NCBI RefSeq assembly: GCF_022539665.2
Contig: NW_026712475.1
Span: 1-34,814 of the forward strand
Length of the DNA stretch: 34,814 nucleotides
Source of the DNA: Daphnia carinata
Taxonomy: Eukaryota; Arthropoda; Branchiopoda; Diplostraca; Daphniidae
Direction: 5' to 3'
Shown: piece after piece, positions 25,127 through 34,814 of the stretch
Layout of the letters: each line of letters starts with the position of its first letter
How positions within the stretch are numbered: the stretch's first letter is position 1
Translations under genes and position numbers: made by a program
The notes under the pieces: model-generated
Databases searched by the model: none
What the model saw: only the letters and a program-made list of their open reading frames with translations
Told to the model about the DNA's origin: nothing

Positions 25127-26593
25127 TCAGTCTCTTGCTTCAGCGCTGGTCTGGTTGTTGCGGGTGTACTGTCTGTCCTTTGATTTACTCGTACCTCCAT
25201 TCAGCTGATCTGCCGCTATGCTATATGCATTGTGATAGGCAGCAGCACGGGCGCAGATCCAACTCCCGAACTGGTTAAGGTTTCGTCTTTCGAGTCCGTT
25301 GCCTCTATCAGAGTTCCAAGCCAGGCGGTCGGACAACTGGAGTTTGAGGCAAATCTTCTCAATAATATCGGCTGTGCCTGCCTCCCCTATCCTAGTGAGG
25401 TCGAAAAGGTGTGTACGCACTTTCTCTGCGTACCTCTTGAAAGAAGCGGGATCATTCTTCTGGATCTCTAGTTTGTCCAGCGCTTGAAGGTGGGCCGCTC
25501 TCATGACATCACGCCGACCGAAATTTGCCTTCAGTCTGACTAATGCCTGTATGTAGGCGGCTTCTCCTCCCCCTAGGCCATAAACGACATCTAAACAATC
25601 ACCGCGTAGATGTCTCTTCAGGATGGCGAATTTCTCTCCGGCTGCCTTTGATGTGTCGTGTACCAACGCGCGGAACAGGTCTACCCACGCAAACCATTCC
25701 AAAGATCTTCCGCTAAAATCCGGTAACTCTGCTCGAACTGATGAATGCGATCCTGCTTCCGTTCGTGTAGCTGGTCGTAAGCGGCCAACGCTATACATGT
25801 CGATCCAATCGTCTGGGGCTTCGTCCTGTAGTTGAGCTTCTCCCTCTATTCCCCACGGGCTGTGATTTTGGAACCAGCGGTTGACTCCATCGTGATTGTA
25901 GAATTCAGGAAGTGATCGGCGATCTTCATTTTCTTCTACTTGGAGCAATTGTAGAGCTCGTTCTGCTTCTTGTAGGTCCAGCTGCGCTTCGGTGGATCTC
26001 TGCTGGGCCTCTGTTTCCCGTTGCGATCTGTCGGCTTCTTGTGGGTCTGACAATGAGTGTTGGCTACTGTGTACAGATAGTTGATAACGTGACTGATTAC
26101 ATTCACGCGAGGGATAGTTTCTGAGTTCCAGAGTGGGACGGCCTTTGACAGATGGTGGTAGGTTTGCACGTGTGGCGAGGTAACGCTGAAGTTCTGCCTC
26201 TACTACTTTAACTTGCTGGACGTACTTAGTGTGTGCCTCATGTTGCCGGTCAAATTCTTCTGGCTCAGCTCCTTCCAATAGGCGATTGTTCACGTCACGG
26301 GCTTCATGCAACAATTCCTGCGCGTACTCCACCAGAGCTCTTACACTGCCTCTTGAATCACCTCTTTTAATGGCGGCTGTGAATTGCGTACACGTGTTCG
26401 TGATCTGTCTTCTAGTAGTAGTTCTCAGCCATGTCCATTGTGTCGTTTCAGTCGTTACGGGATTGATCGCTGCGGCTTCCGCTGCTGGTGTTGAGTGGGC
26501 TAAGTTAACAGAGGGGCTTGTTGGGTGCGATCTTGCCGTCACGGCTATTCTAGCTGCTGCGTTGTTGGCGGTCAAAAAGGCTGGGTCGTCCAT
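25127..26593 (-). CDS. gag: Gag-like segment (DUF1759 family), 488 aa, ends at premature TGA
   Basis: Encodes the structural part of the polyprotein that would assemble the cytoplasmic particle and package element RNA. The ATG at 26593 is the first in this frame after the leader and was chosen for that reason. Residues 1-60 are Ala/Thr-rich and low in complexity. Residues about 85-145 and 182-222 are Glu/Gln-rich and probably helical or coiled coil. Residues about 289-460 match the DUF1759 retrotransposon Gag domain, with LPDFSG (290-295), LEWFAWVDLF (298-307), EKFAILKRHLRGD (320-332) and a following helical region. The segment stops at TGA 25127-25129, but the same frame continues into zinc knuckles 28 bases later, so this is probably a nonsense mutation and not a natural Gag terminus. 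No membrane segment or signal peptide is seen. Confidence 0.88.
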   Translation of the reverse strand: MDDPAFLTANNAAARIAVTARSHPTSPSVNLAHSTPAAEAAAINPVTTETTQWTWLRTTTRRQITNTCTQFTAAIKRGDSRGSVRALVEYAQELLHEARDVNNRLLEGAEPEEFDRQHEAHTKYVQQVKVVEAELQRYLATRANLPPSVKGRPTLELRNYPSRECNQSRYQLSVHSSQHSLSDPQEADRSQRETEAQQRSTEAQLDLQEAERALQLLQVEENEDRRSLPEFYNHDGVNRWFQNHSPWGIEGEAQLQDEAPDDWIDMYSVGRLRPATRTEAGSHSSVRAELPDFSGRSLEWFAWVDLFRALVHDTSKAAGEKFAILKRHLRGDCLDVVYGLGGGEAAYIQALVRLKANFGRRDVMRAAHLQALDKLEIQKNDPASFKRYAEKVRTHLFDLTRIGEAGTADIIEKICLKLQLSDRLAWNSDRGNGLERRNLNQFGSWICARAAAYHNAYSIAADQLNGGTSKSKDRQYTRNNQTSAEARD

Positions 26594-26704
26594 GCTGCTT
26601 GGACGTGTTGTAGTAGAGAACTATTGACTCTTCTTGCCACGAATAGAGTTTCGGTAGGCCGGACGTTCTATTCCTTACTGTGTAGCTCCGGTTCGAAGGA
26701 CCAA
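26594..26704 (-). other. Short leader between 5' LTR and gag
   Basis: The 111 bases between LTR and first gag ATG hold the primer binding site, then about 90 bases with no recognisable feature. A packaging signal would be expected in or near it, but nothing in the sequence identifies one. Confidence 0.6.
26687..26703 (-). other. Primer binding site, tRNA-Tyr-like
   Basis: One base after the 5' LTR, the plus strand reads TCCGGTTCGAAGGACCA, i.e. a tRNA 3' end with CCA; the minus strand is the primer-binding complement beginning TGG. The final TCGAAGGACCA matches the acceptor strand of animal tRNA-Tyr as I remember it. The preceding CCGG plus one base fits the T-stem with a single difference. 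The position and CCA match make it a primer site with high confidence. The tyrosine assignment is moderate and rests on memory. Confidence 0.8.
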
Positions 26705-26988
26705 TGTTCGGGAGCTCTTCTCAGTTTAAGAATGGATTTGAAGAGTCAAAGATTGACTGCAAGAGAATGTTTATTACTTCTGACAAATTCGTGTGATCGT
26801 CGATAAAGACGCTGTGACAGTGAGGGCGAAGCGATGCGCTTCACGCGGTTTATATAGAAAAAGAACAAAGGCATAGGTAGGGTAAAGGTGGCAGTCAAGA
26901 ATGAAACAAAAGAAGGTAGTGAACGCGTACTAATCACCTAGCGCTCAATAAGGGAAATAATAACAAGGTTTAGTTCTTCGCCGGAACA
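26705..26988 (-). repeat. 5' LTR of the BEL/Pao element (284 bp)
   Basis: Direct repeat of 20737-21021. On the element's strand it starts TGTTCCGGCGAAG and ends GCTCCCGAACA. It carries a TATA-like box and an AATAAA signal, so it holds the promoter. It has five A residues in the run near 26858-26862 where the other LTR has six, and G instead of A in the TTCGTGTGATC stretch near 26792. It is followed on the minus strand by one spacer base and the primer binding site. Confidence 0.96.
26849..26856 (-). promoter_or_regulatory. TATA-like box of the 5' LTR promoter
   Basis: The minus strand reads TATATAAA in an otherwise GC-richer part of the LTR. About 33-35 bases downstream is TCACTGTC (plus-strand GACAGTGA), which resembles an insect initiator (TCA-type) and could be the U3/R boundary. 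The start site itself is inferred. The same box is present in the 3' LTR at 20881-20888. Confidence 0.6.
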
Positions 26989-26993
26989 CGTAT
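26989..26993. repeat. Target site duplication, right copy (CGTAT)
   Basis: CGTAT follows the terminal CA of the right LTR. Removing the element and one copy of CGTAT leaves an uninterrupted satellite monomer starting at 20685, so no other rearrangement accompanied insertion. Confidence 0.93.
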
Positions 26994-27922
26994 ATTTGAT
27001 GCTGTTTGAATGTAGATATTGAAACTGTTTCTATAACACTATATTCACATTGAATACACGTATATTTGATGCTGTTTGAATGTAGATATTGAAACTCACT
27101 GTATCACATTGTATTCACATTGAATACACGTATATTTCATACTGTTTGAATGTAGATATTGAAACTGATTCTATAACACTATATTCACATTGAATACACG
27201 TATATTTGATGCTGCTTGAATGTAGATATTGAAACTCACTGTATCACACTATATTCACATTTGAATACACGTATATTTGATACTGTTTGAATGTAGATCA
27301 TGAAACTGATTCTATAACACTATATTCACATTCAATAAACGTATATTTGATGCTGTTTGAATGTAGATATTGAAACTCACTGTATTACACTATATTCACA
27401 TTGAATACACGTATATTTGATGCTGTTTGAATGTAGATATTGAAACTGATTCTATAACACTATATTCACATTGAATACACGTATATTTCATGCTGTTTGA
27501 ATGTAGATATTGAAACTCACTGTATTACAATATATTCACATTGAATACACGTATATTTGATGCTGTATGAATGTAGATATTGAAACTCACTGTATTACAC
27601 TATATTCACATTGAATACACGTATATTTGATGCTGTTTGAATGTAGATATTGAAACTCACTGTATTACACTATATTCACATTGAATACACGTATATTTGA
27701 TGCTGTTTGAATGTAGATATTGAAACTGATTCTATAACACTATATTCACATTGAATAAAGGTATATTTGATGCTGTTTGAATGTAGATATTGAAACTGAT
27801 TCTATAACACTATATTCACATTGAATAAACGTATATTTGATGCTGTTTGAATGTAGATATTGAAACTCACTGTATTACACTATATTCACATTGAATACAC
27901 GTATATTTGATGCTGTTTGAAT

Positions 27923-27946
27923 GTACATATTGAAACTGATTTGAAT
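27923..27946 (+). repeat. Truncated 24-bp monomer
   Basis: Between GTACATATTG at 27923 and the next GTAG at 27947 there are only 24 bases; GAAACTGAT joins directly to TTGAAT, so 46 bp are missing. It sits where the variant-rich flank changes to the homogeneous right array and could mark a recombination junction. Confidence 0.85.
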
Positions 27947-30709
27947 GTAGATATTGAAACTGATTCTATAACACTATATTCACATTGAATACACGTATAT
28001 TTGATGCTGTTTGAATGTAGATATTGAAACTCATTGTATAACACTATATTCACATTGAATACACGTATATTTGATGCTGTTTGAATGTAGATATTGAAAC
28101 TGATTCTATAACACTATATTCACATTGAATACACGTATATTTGATGCTGTTTGAATGTAGATATTGAAACTCACTGTATAACACTATATTCACATTGAAT
28201 ACACGTATATTTGATGCTGTTTGAATGTAGATATTGAAACTCACTGTCTATAACACTATATTCACATTGAATACACGTATATTTGATGCTGTTTGAATGT
28301 AGATATTGAAACTGATTCTATAACACTATATTCACATTGAATACACGTATATTTGATGCTGTTTGAATGTAGATATTGAAACTGATTCTATAACACTATA
28401 TTCACATTGAATACACGTATATTTGATGCTGTTTGAATGTAGATATTGAAACTGATTCTATAACACTATATTCACATTGAATACACGTATATTTGATGCT
28501 GTTTGAATGTAGATATTGAAACTCACTGTATTACACTATATTCACATTGAATACACGTATATTTGATGCTGTTTGAATGTAGATATTGAAACTGATTCTA
28601 TAACACTATATTCACATTGAATACACGTATATTTGATGCTGTTTGAATGTAGATATTGAAACTGATTCTATAACACTATATTCACATTGAATACACGTAT
28701 ATTTGATGCTGTTTGAATGTAGATATTGAAACTCATTGTATAACACTATATTCACATTGAATACACGTATATTTGATGCTGTTTGAATGTAGATATTGAA
28801 ACTCATTCTATAACACTATATTCACATTGGATAGACGTATATTTGATGCTGTTTGAATGTAGATATTGAAACTCATTGTATAACACTATATTCACATTGA
28901 ATACACGTATATTTGATGCTGTTTGAATGTAGATATTGAAACTGATTCTATAACACTATATTCACATTGAATACACGTATATTTGATGCTGTTTGAATGT
29001 AGATATTGAAACTGATTCTATAACACTATATTCACATTGAATACACGTATATTTGATGCTGTTTGAATGTAGATATTGAAACTGATTCTATAACACTATA
29101 TTCACATTGAATACACGTATATTTGATGCTGTTTGAATGTAGATATTGAAACTCACTGTATAACACTATATTCACATTTAATACACGTATATTTGTTGCT
29201 TTTTAATGTAGATATTGAAACTCACTGTATCACACTATATTCACATTGAATACACGTATATTTGATGCTGTTTGAATGTAGATATTGAAACTGATTCTAT
29301 AACACTATATTCACATTGAATACACGTATATTTGATGCTGTTTGAATGTAGATATTGAAACTGATTCTATAACACTATATTCACATTGAATACACGTATA
29401 TTTGATGCTGTTTGAATGTAGATATTGAAACTGATTCTATAACACTATATTCACATTGAATACACGTATATTTGATGCTGTTTGAATGTAGATATTGAAA
29501 CTGATTCTATAACACTATATTCACATTGAATACACGTATATTTGATGCTGTTTGAATGTAGATATTGAAACTCATTGTATAACACTATATTCACATTGAA
29601 TACACGTATATTTGATGCTGTTTGAATGTAGATATTGAAACTCATTCTATAACACTATATTCACATTGAATACACGTATCTTTGATGCTGTTTGAATGTA
29701 GATATTGAAACTCACTGTATAACACTATATTCACATTGAATACACGTATATTTGATGCTGTTTGAATGTAGATATTGAAACTGATTCTATAACACTATAT
29801 TCACATTGAATACACGTATATTTGATGCTGTTTGAATGTAGATATTGAAACTGATTCTATAACACTATATTCACATTGAATACACGTATATTTGATGCTG
29901 TTTGAATGTAGATATTGAAACTGATTCTATAACACTATATTCACATTGAATACACGTATATTTGATGCTGTTTGAATGTAGATATTGAAACTGATTCTAT
30001 AACACTATATTCACATTGAATACACGTATATTTGATGCTGTTTGAATGTAGATATTGAAACTCACTGTATAACACTATATTCACATTGAACACATGTATA
30101 TTTGATGCTGTTTGAATGCAGATATTGAAACTCACTGTATAACACTATATTCACATTGAATACACGTATATTTGATGCTGTTTGAATGTAGATATTGAAA
30201 CTCACTGTATAACACTATATTCACATTGAATACACGTATATTTGATGCTGTTTGAATGTAGATATTGAAACTGATTCTATAACACTATATTCACATTGAA
30301 TACACGTATATTTGATGCTGTTTGAATGTAGATATTGAAACTGATTCTATAACACTATATTCACATTGAATACACGTATATTTGATGCTGTTTGAATGTA
30401 GATATTGAAACTGATTCTATAACACTATATTCACATTGAATACACGTATATTTGATGCTGTTTGAATGTAGATATTGAAACTGATTCTATAACACTATAT
30501 TCACATTGAATACACGTATATTTGATGCTGTTTGAATGTAGATATTGAAACTGATTCTATAACACTATATTCACATTGAATACACGTATATTTGATGCTG
30601 TTTGAATGTAGATATTGAAACTGATTCTATAACACTATATTCACATTGAATACACGTATATTTGATGCTGTTTGAATGTAGATATTGAAACTCATTCTAT
30701 AACACTATA

Positions 30710-30760
30710 TTCACATAGAAAACACGTCTATTAGAAGCTGTTTGAATGTAGATCATGAAA
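30710..30760 (+). repeat. Heavily substituted monomer
   Basis: Five substitutions fall within about 30 bases (CATAGAAAACACGTCTATTA, then GAAGCTG), followed by GATCATG in the next monomer. Neighbouring monomers are near-consensus, so this is an isolated divergent unit inside a homogeneous array. Confidence 0.8.
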
Positions 30761-31797
30761 CTGATTCTATAACACTATATTCACATTGAATACACGTATA
30801 TTTGATGCTGTTTGAATGTAGATATTGAAACTGATTCTATAACACTATATTCACATTGAATACACGTATATTTGATGCTGTTTGAATGTAGATATTGAAA
30901 CTGATTCTATAACACTATATTCACATTGAATACACGTATATTTGATGCTGTTTGAATGTAGATATTGAAACTGATTCTATAACACTATATTCACATTGAA
31001 TACACGTATATTTGATGCTGTTTGAATGTAGATATTGAAACTCACTGTATTACACTATATTCACATTGAATACACGTATATTTGATGCTGTTTGAATGTA
31101 GATATTGAAACTGATTCTATAACACTATATTCACATTGAATACACGTATATTTGATGCTGTTTGAATGTAGATATTGAAACTCACTGTATTACACTATAT
31201 TCACATTGAATACACGTATATTTGATGCTGTTTGAATGTAGATATTGAAACTGATTCTATAACACTATATTCACATTGAATACACGTATATTTGATGCTG
31301 TTTGAATGTAGATATTGAAACTGATTCTATAACACTATATTCACATTGAATACACGTATATTTGATGCTGTTTGAATGTAGATATTGAAACTGATTCTAT
31401 AACACTATATTCACATTGAATACACGTATATTTGATGCTGTTTGAATGTAGATATTGAAACTGATTCTATAACACTATATTCACATTGAATACACGTATA
31501 TTTGATGCTGTTTGAATGTAGATATTGAAACTGATTCTATAACACTATATTCACATTGAATACACGTATATTTGATGCTGTTTGAATGTAGATATTGAAA
31601 CTGATTCTATAACACTATATTCACATTGAATACACGTATATTTGATGCTGTTTGAATGTAGATATTGAAACTCACTGTATAACACTATATTCACATTGAA
31701 TACACGTATATTTGATGCTGTTTGAATGTAGATATTGAAACTGATTCTATAACACTATATTCACATTGAATACACGTATATTTGATGCTGTTTGAAT

Positions 31798-31855
31798 GTA
31801 GATATTGAAACTCATTGTATTCACATTGAATACGTATATTTGATGCTGTTTGAAT
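31798..31855 (+). repeat. 58-bp deleted monomer
   Basis: Has lost about 10 bp (the AACACTATAT part) plus AC of ACACGTAT, giving TTGTATTCACATTG followed by AATACGTAT. It lies within the otherwise homogeneous right array. Confidence 0.85.
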
Positions 31856-32345
31856 GTAGATATTGAAACTCATTCTATAACACTATATTCACATTGAATA
31901 CACGTATATTTGATGCTGTTTGAATGTAGATATTGAAACTCATTCTATAACACTATATTCACATTGAATACACGTATATTTGATGCTGTTTGAATGTAGA
32001 TATTGAAACTGATTCTATAACACTATATTCACATTGAATACACGTATATTTGATGCTGTTTGAATGTAGATATTGAAACTCATTGTATAACACTATATTC
32101 ACATTGAATACACGTATATTTGATGCTGTTTGAATGTAGATATTGAAACTGATTCTATAACACTATATTCACATTGAATACACGTATATTTGATGCTGTT
32201 TGAATGTAGATATTGAAACTCATTCTATAACACTATATTCACATTGAATACACGTATATTTGATGCTGTTTGAATGTAGATATTGAAACTGATTCTATAA
32301 CACTATATTCACATTGAATACACGTATATTTGATGCTGTTTGAAT

Positions 32346-32420
32346 GTAGATATTGAAACTGATTCTATAACACTATATTCATTGAATACACGTATATGAA
32401 CACTATATTCACATTGAATA
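32346..32420 (+). repeat. Chimeric monomer junction
   Basis: At 32391-32400 the sequence reads CGTATATGAA and then restarts at CACTATATTCACATTG, jumping from about monomer position 54 back to about position 24. CATTCATTG-type shortening is also present just upstream. This looks like an illegitimate exchange between misaligned monomers. Confidence 0.8.
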
Positions 32421-34814
32421 CACGTATATTTGATGCTGTTTGAATGTAGATATTGAAACTGATTCTATAACACTATATTCACATTGAATACACGTATATT
32501 TGATGCTGTTTGAATGTAGATATTGAAACTGACTCTATAACACTATATTCACATTGAATACACGTATAATTGATGCTGTTTGAATGTAGATATTGAAACT
32601 CACTGTATCACACTATATTCACTTTGAATACAAGTATATTTGATGCTGTTTGAATGTATATATTGAAACTCACTGTATAACACTATATTCACATTGAATA
32701 CACGTATATTTGATGCTGTTTGAATGTAGATATTGAAACTGATTCTATAACACTATATTCACATTGAATACACGTATATTTGATGCTGTTTGAATGTAGA
32801 TATTGAAACTCACTGTATTACACTATATTCACATTGAATACACGTATATTTGATGCTGTTTGAATGTAGATATTGAAACTCATTCTATAACACTATATTC
32901 ACATTGAATACACGTATATTTGATGCTGTTTGAATGTAGATATTGAAACTGATTCTATAACACTATATTCACATTGAATACACGTATATTTGATGCTGTT
33001 TGAATGTAGATATTGAAACTCACTGTATACACTATATTCACATTGAATACACGTATATTTGATGCTGTTTGAATGTAGATATTGAAACTGATTCTATAAC
33101 ACTATATTCACATTGAATACACGTATATTTGATGCTGTTTGAATGTAGATATTGAAACTGATTCTATAACACTATATTCACATTGAATACACGTATATTT
33201 GATGCTGTTTGAATGTAGATATTGAAACTGATTCTATAACACTATATTCACATTGAATACACGTATATTTGATGCTGTTTGAATGTAGATATTGAAACTG
33301 ATTCTATAACACTATATTCACATTGAATACACGTATATTTGATGCTGTTTGAATGTAGATATTGAAACTGATTCTATAACACTATATTCACATTGAATAC
33401 ACGTATATTTGATGCTGTTTGAATGTAGATATTGAAACTCACTGTATTACACTATATTCACATTGAATACACGTATATTTGATGCTGTTTGAATGTAGAT
33501 ATTGAAACTGATTCTATAACACTATATTCACATTGAATACACGTATATTTGATGCTGTTTGAATGTAGATATTGAAACTCACTGTATAACACTATATTCA
33601 CATTGAATACACGTATATTTGATGCTGTTTGAATGTAGATATTGAAACTGATTCTATAACACTATATTCACATTGAATACACGTATATTTGATGCTGTTT
33701 GAATGTAGATATTGAAACTGATTCTATAACACTATATTCACATTGAATACACGTATATTTGATGCTGTTTGAATGTAGATATTGAAACTCACTGTATTAC
33801 ACTATATTCACATTGAATACACGTATATTTGATGCTGTTTGAATGTAGATATTGAAACTCATTGTATAACACTATATTCACATTGAATACACGTATATTT
33901 GATGCTGTTTGAATGTAGATATTGAAACTCATTGTATAACACTATATTCACATTGAATACACGTATATTTGATGCTGTTTGAATGTAGATATTGAAACTG
34001 ATTCTATAACACTATATTCACATTGAATACACGTATATTTGATGCTGTTTGAATGTAGATATTGAAACTCACTGTAACACTATATTCACATTGAATACAC
34101 GTATATTTGATGCTGTTTGAATGTAGATATTGAAACTGATTCTATAACACTATATTCACATTGAATACACGTATATTTGATGCTGTTTGAATGTAGATAT
34201 TGAAACTCATTCTATAACACTATATTCACATTGAATACACGTATATTTGATGCTGTTTGAATGTAGATATTGAAACTGATTCTATAACACTATATTCACA
34301 TTGAATACACGTATATTTGATGCTGTTTGAATGTAGATATTGAAACTGATTCTATAACACTATATTCACATTGAATACACGTATATTTGATGCTGTTTGA
34401 ATGTAGATATTGAAACTGATTCTATAACACTATATTCACATTGAATACACGTATATTTGATGCTGTTTGAATGTAGATATTGAAACTCACTGTATTACAC
34501 TATATTCACATTGAATACACGTATATTTGATGCTGTTTGAATGTAGATATTGAAACTGATTCTATAACACTATATTCACATTGAATACACGTATATTTGA
34601 TGCTGTTTGAATGTAGATATTGAAACTCATTGTATCATACTATATTCACATTGAATACACGTATATTTGATACTGTTTGAATGTAGATCATGAAACTGAT
34701 TCTATAACACTATATTCACATTGAATAAACGTATATTTGATGCTGTTTGAATGTAGATATTGAAACGGATTCTATAACACTATATTCACATTGAATACAT
34801 GTATATTTGATGCT

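Larger units (their letters stand above)
21003..26593 (-). pseudogene. gag-pol: Broken single gag-pol polyprotein frame of the BEL/Pao element
   Basis: The gag, zinc-knuckle, protease-RT and RNase H segments share one reading frame from the ATG at 26593, interrupted by TGA (25127-25129), TGA (25010-25012) and TAG (23321-23323). A one-base loss in a T run on the coding strand (plus-strand AAA, 22164-22166) then shifts into the integrase frame, which ends at the TAA at 21003-21005. The span is 5591 nt, one short of a multiple of three, exactly as one lost base predicts. The intact equivalent would be about 1863 residues, in the usual range for BEL/Pao single-ORF polyproteins. All expected domains are present and their catalytic residues conserved, so the breaks look recent. 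The copy can still supply RNA for trans-mobilisation because its LTRs, primer site and purine tract are intact. Confidence 0.92.
20737..26988 (-). mobile_element. BEL/Pao-superfamily LTR retrotransposon, complete but coding-defective
   Basis: A 6252-bp element bounded by direct LTRs that begin TG and end CA, flanked by CGTAT target duplications. Read on the minus strand the order is 5' LTR, tRNA-type primer site, gag, zinc knuckles, protease, reverse transcriptase, RNase H, integrase, polypurine tract, 3' LTR. The PR-RT-RH-IN order with integrase last is shared by BEL/Pao and Ty3 elements. BEL/Pao is indicated by the DUF1759-type Gag, the DEGS protease site, the YVDD RT box, the FDPQG segment after RT and the DUF5641-like tail. 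There is no env-like ORF between integrase and the 3' LTR. Base composition is near-balanced, unlike the AT-rich satellite. The LTRs differ by one substitution and one indel, so insertion is recent. Three nonsense codons and one frameshift make this copy non-autonomous. Confidence 0.96.
26989..34814 (+). repeat. 70-bp satellite array, right part (about 112 monomers)
   Basis: This is the same 70-bp satellite as the left part, in the same orientation. It resumes with CGTATATTTGATGCTG exactly where the left part stops, allowing for the 5-bp target duplication, so the retroelement split one monomer and both flanks are one array. The first kilobase (to about 27950) carries many private variants (AATAAACG, TTTCATGCTG, CTGTATGAATG), like the last kilobases of the left part. 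From about 27950 monomers become very homogeneous again. The window ends inside a monomer, so the array continues beyond it. Confidence 0.98.

Noticed and set aside
26229-26627. 132-codon plus-strand open frame over gag, and other plus-strand frames across the element
   Set aside because: They lie antisense to well-conserved gag-pol sequence, have no recognisable domain and are shadows of the real frame.
26687-26703. A tRNA gene fragment next to the LTR
   Set aside because: Only 17 bases match a tRNA end, including the CCA that nuclear tRNA genes do not encode. The position one base from the LTR shows it is a primer binding site.
20737-26988. An endogenous retrovirus with an envelope gene
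   Set aside because: After the integrase tail the frame meets the purine tract and LTR directly; there is no space for an env gene.
2331-31873. Many near-identical 60-65 codon minus-strand open frames in the satellite
   Set aside because: Three 70-bp monomers make 210 bp, so the repeat is read successively in three frames and any trio without a stop gives the same peptide. There is no start context, no other domain and no selection pattern visible; they are by-products of the repeat.
1-34814. Telomeric or microsatellite repeat
   Set aside because: The unit is 70 bp with no short internal period and no TTAGG-type telomere motif.

Overview
The window is almost entirely one tandem satellite DNA array with a single LTR retrotransposon inserted in it. 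The retroelement is of the BEL/Pao superfamily, which is known only from animals. Together with the AT-rich (about 73% A+T) 70-bp satellite, this points to a metazoan nuclear genome, probably an arthropod. I cannot name the species. No host gene, RNA gene, bacterial operon or CRISPR array is visible.

Layout: 1-20736 is head-to-tail 70-bp monomers, about 296 copies. 20737-26988 is a 6.25-kb BEL/Pao element in minus orientation, flanked by a 5-bp target duplication (CGTAT). 26989-34814 is the same satellite in the same orientation and exact phase, about 112 copies. The array is not uniform. 1 to about 12060 and about 27950-34814 are highly homogeneous. About 12060-20736 and 26989-27950 carry many more private variants and indels. 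The retroelement sits inside that variant-rich zone. Monomers share rare variants at fixed long distances (771, 1189, 1257, 2170 and 2730 bp), which shows multi-monomer segmental duplications.

Retroelement: read on the minus strand, it runs 5' LTR (26705-26988, with TATA box), primer binding site resembling the 3' end of tRNA-Tyr (26687-26703), 111-bp leader, then one long gag-pol frame (26593 to 21003). That frame encodes a DUF1759-type Gag, zinc knuckles, a DEGS-type aspartic protease, reverse transcriptase, RNase H, and integrase with a DUF5641-like tail. A purine tract (21022-21030) and the 3' LTR (20737-21021) follow. The frame is broken by two in-frame TGAs around the first zinc knuckle, a TAG between RT and RNase H, and a 1-nt frameshift in the integrase zinc-binding region. 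The LTRs differ by only one substitution and one A-run indel. The copy is therefore young but defective, and may have been mobilised in trans.

No new gene system is evident. The notable items are the satellite with its two-state variable block and layered duplications, and the young broken BEL/Pao copy inside it.
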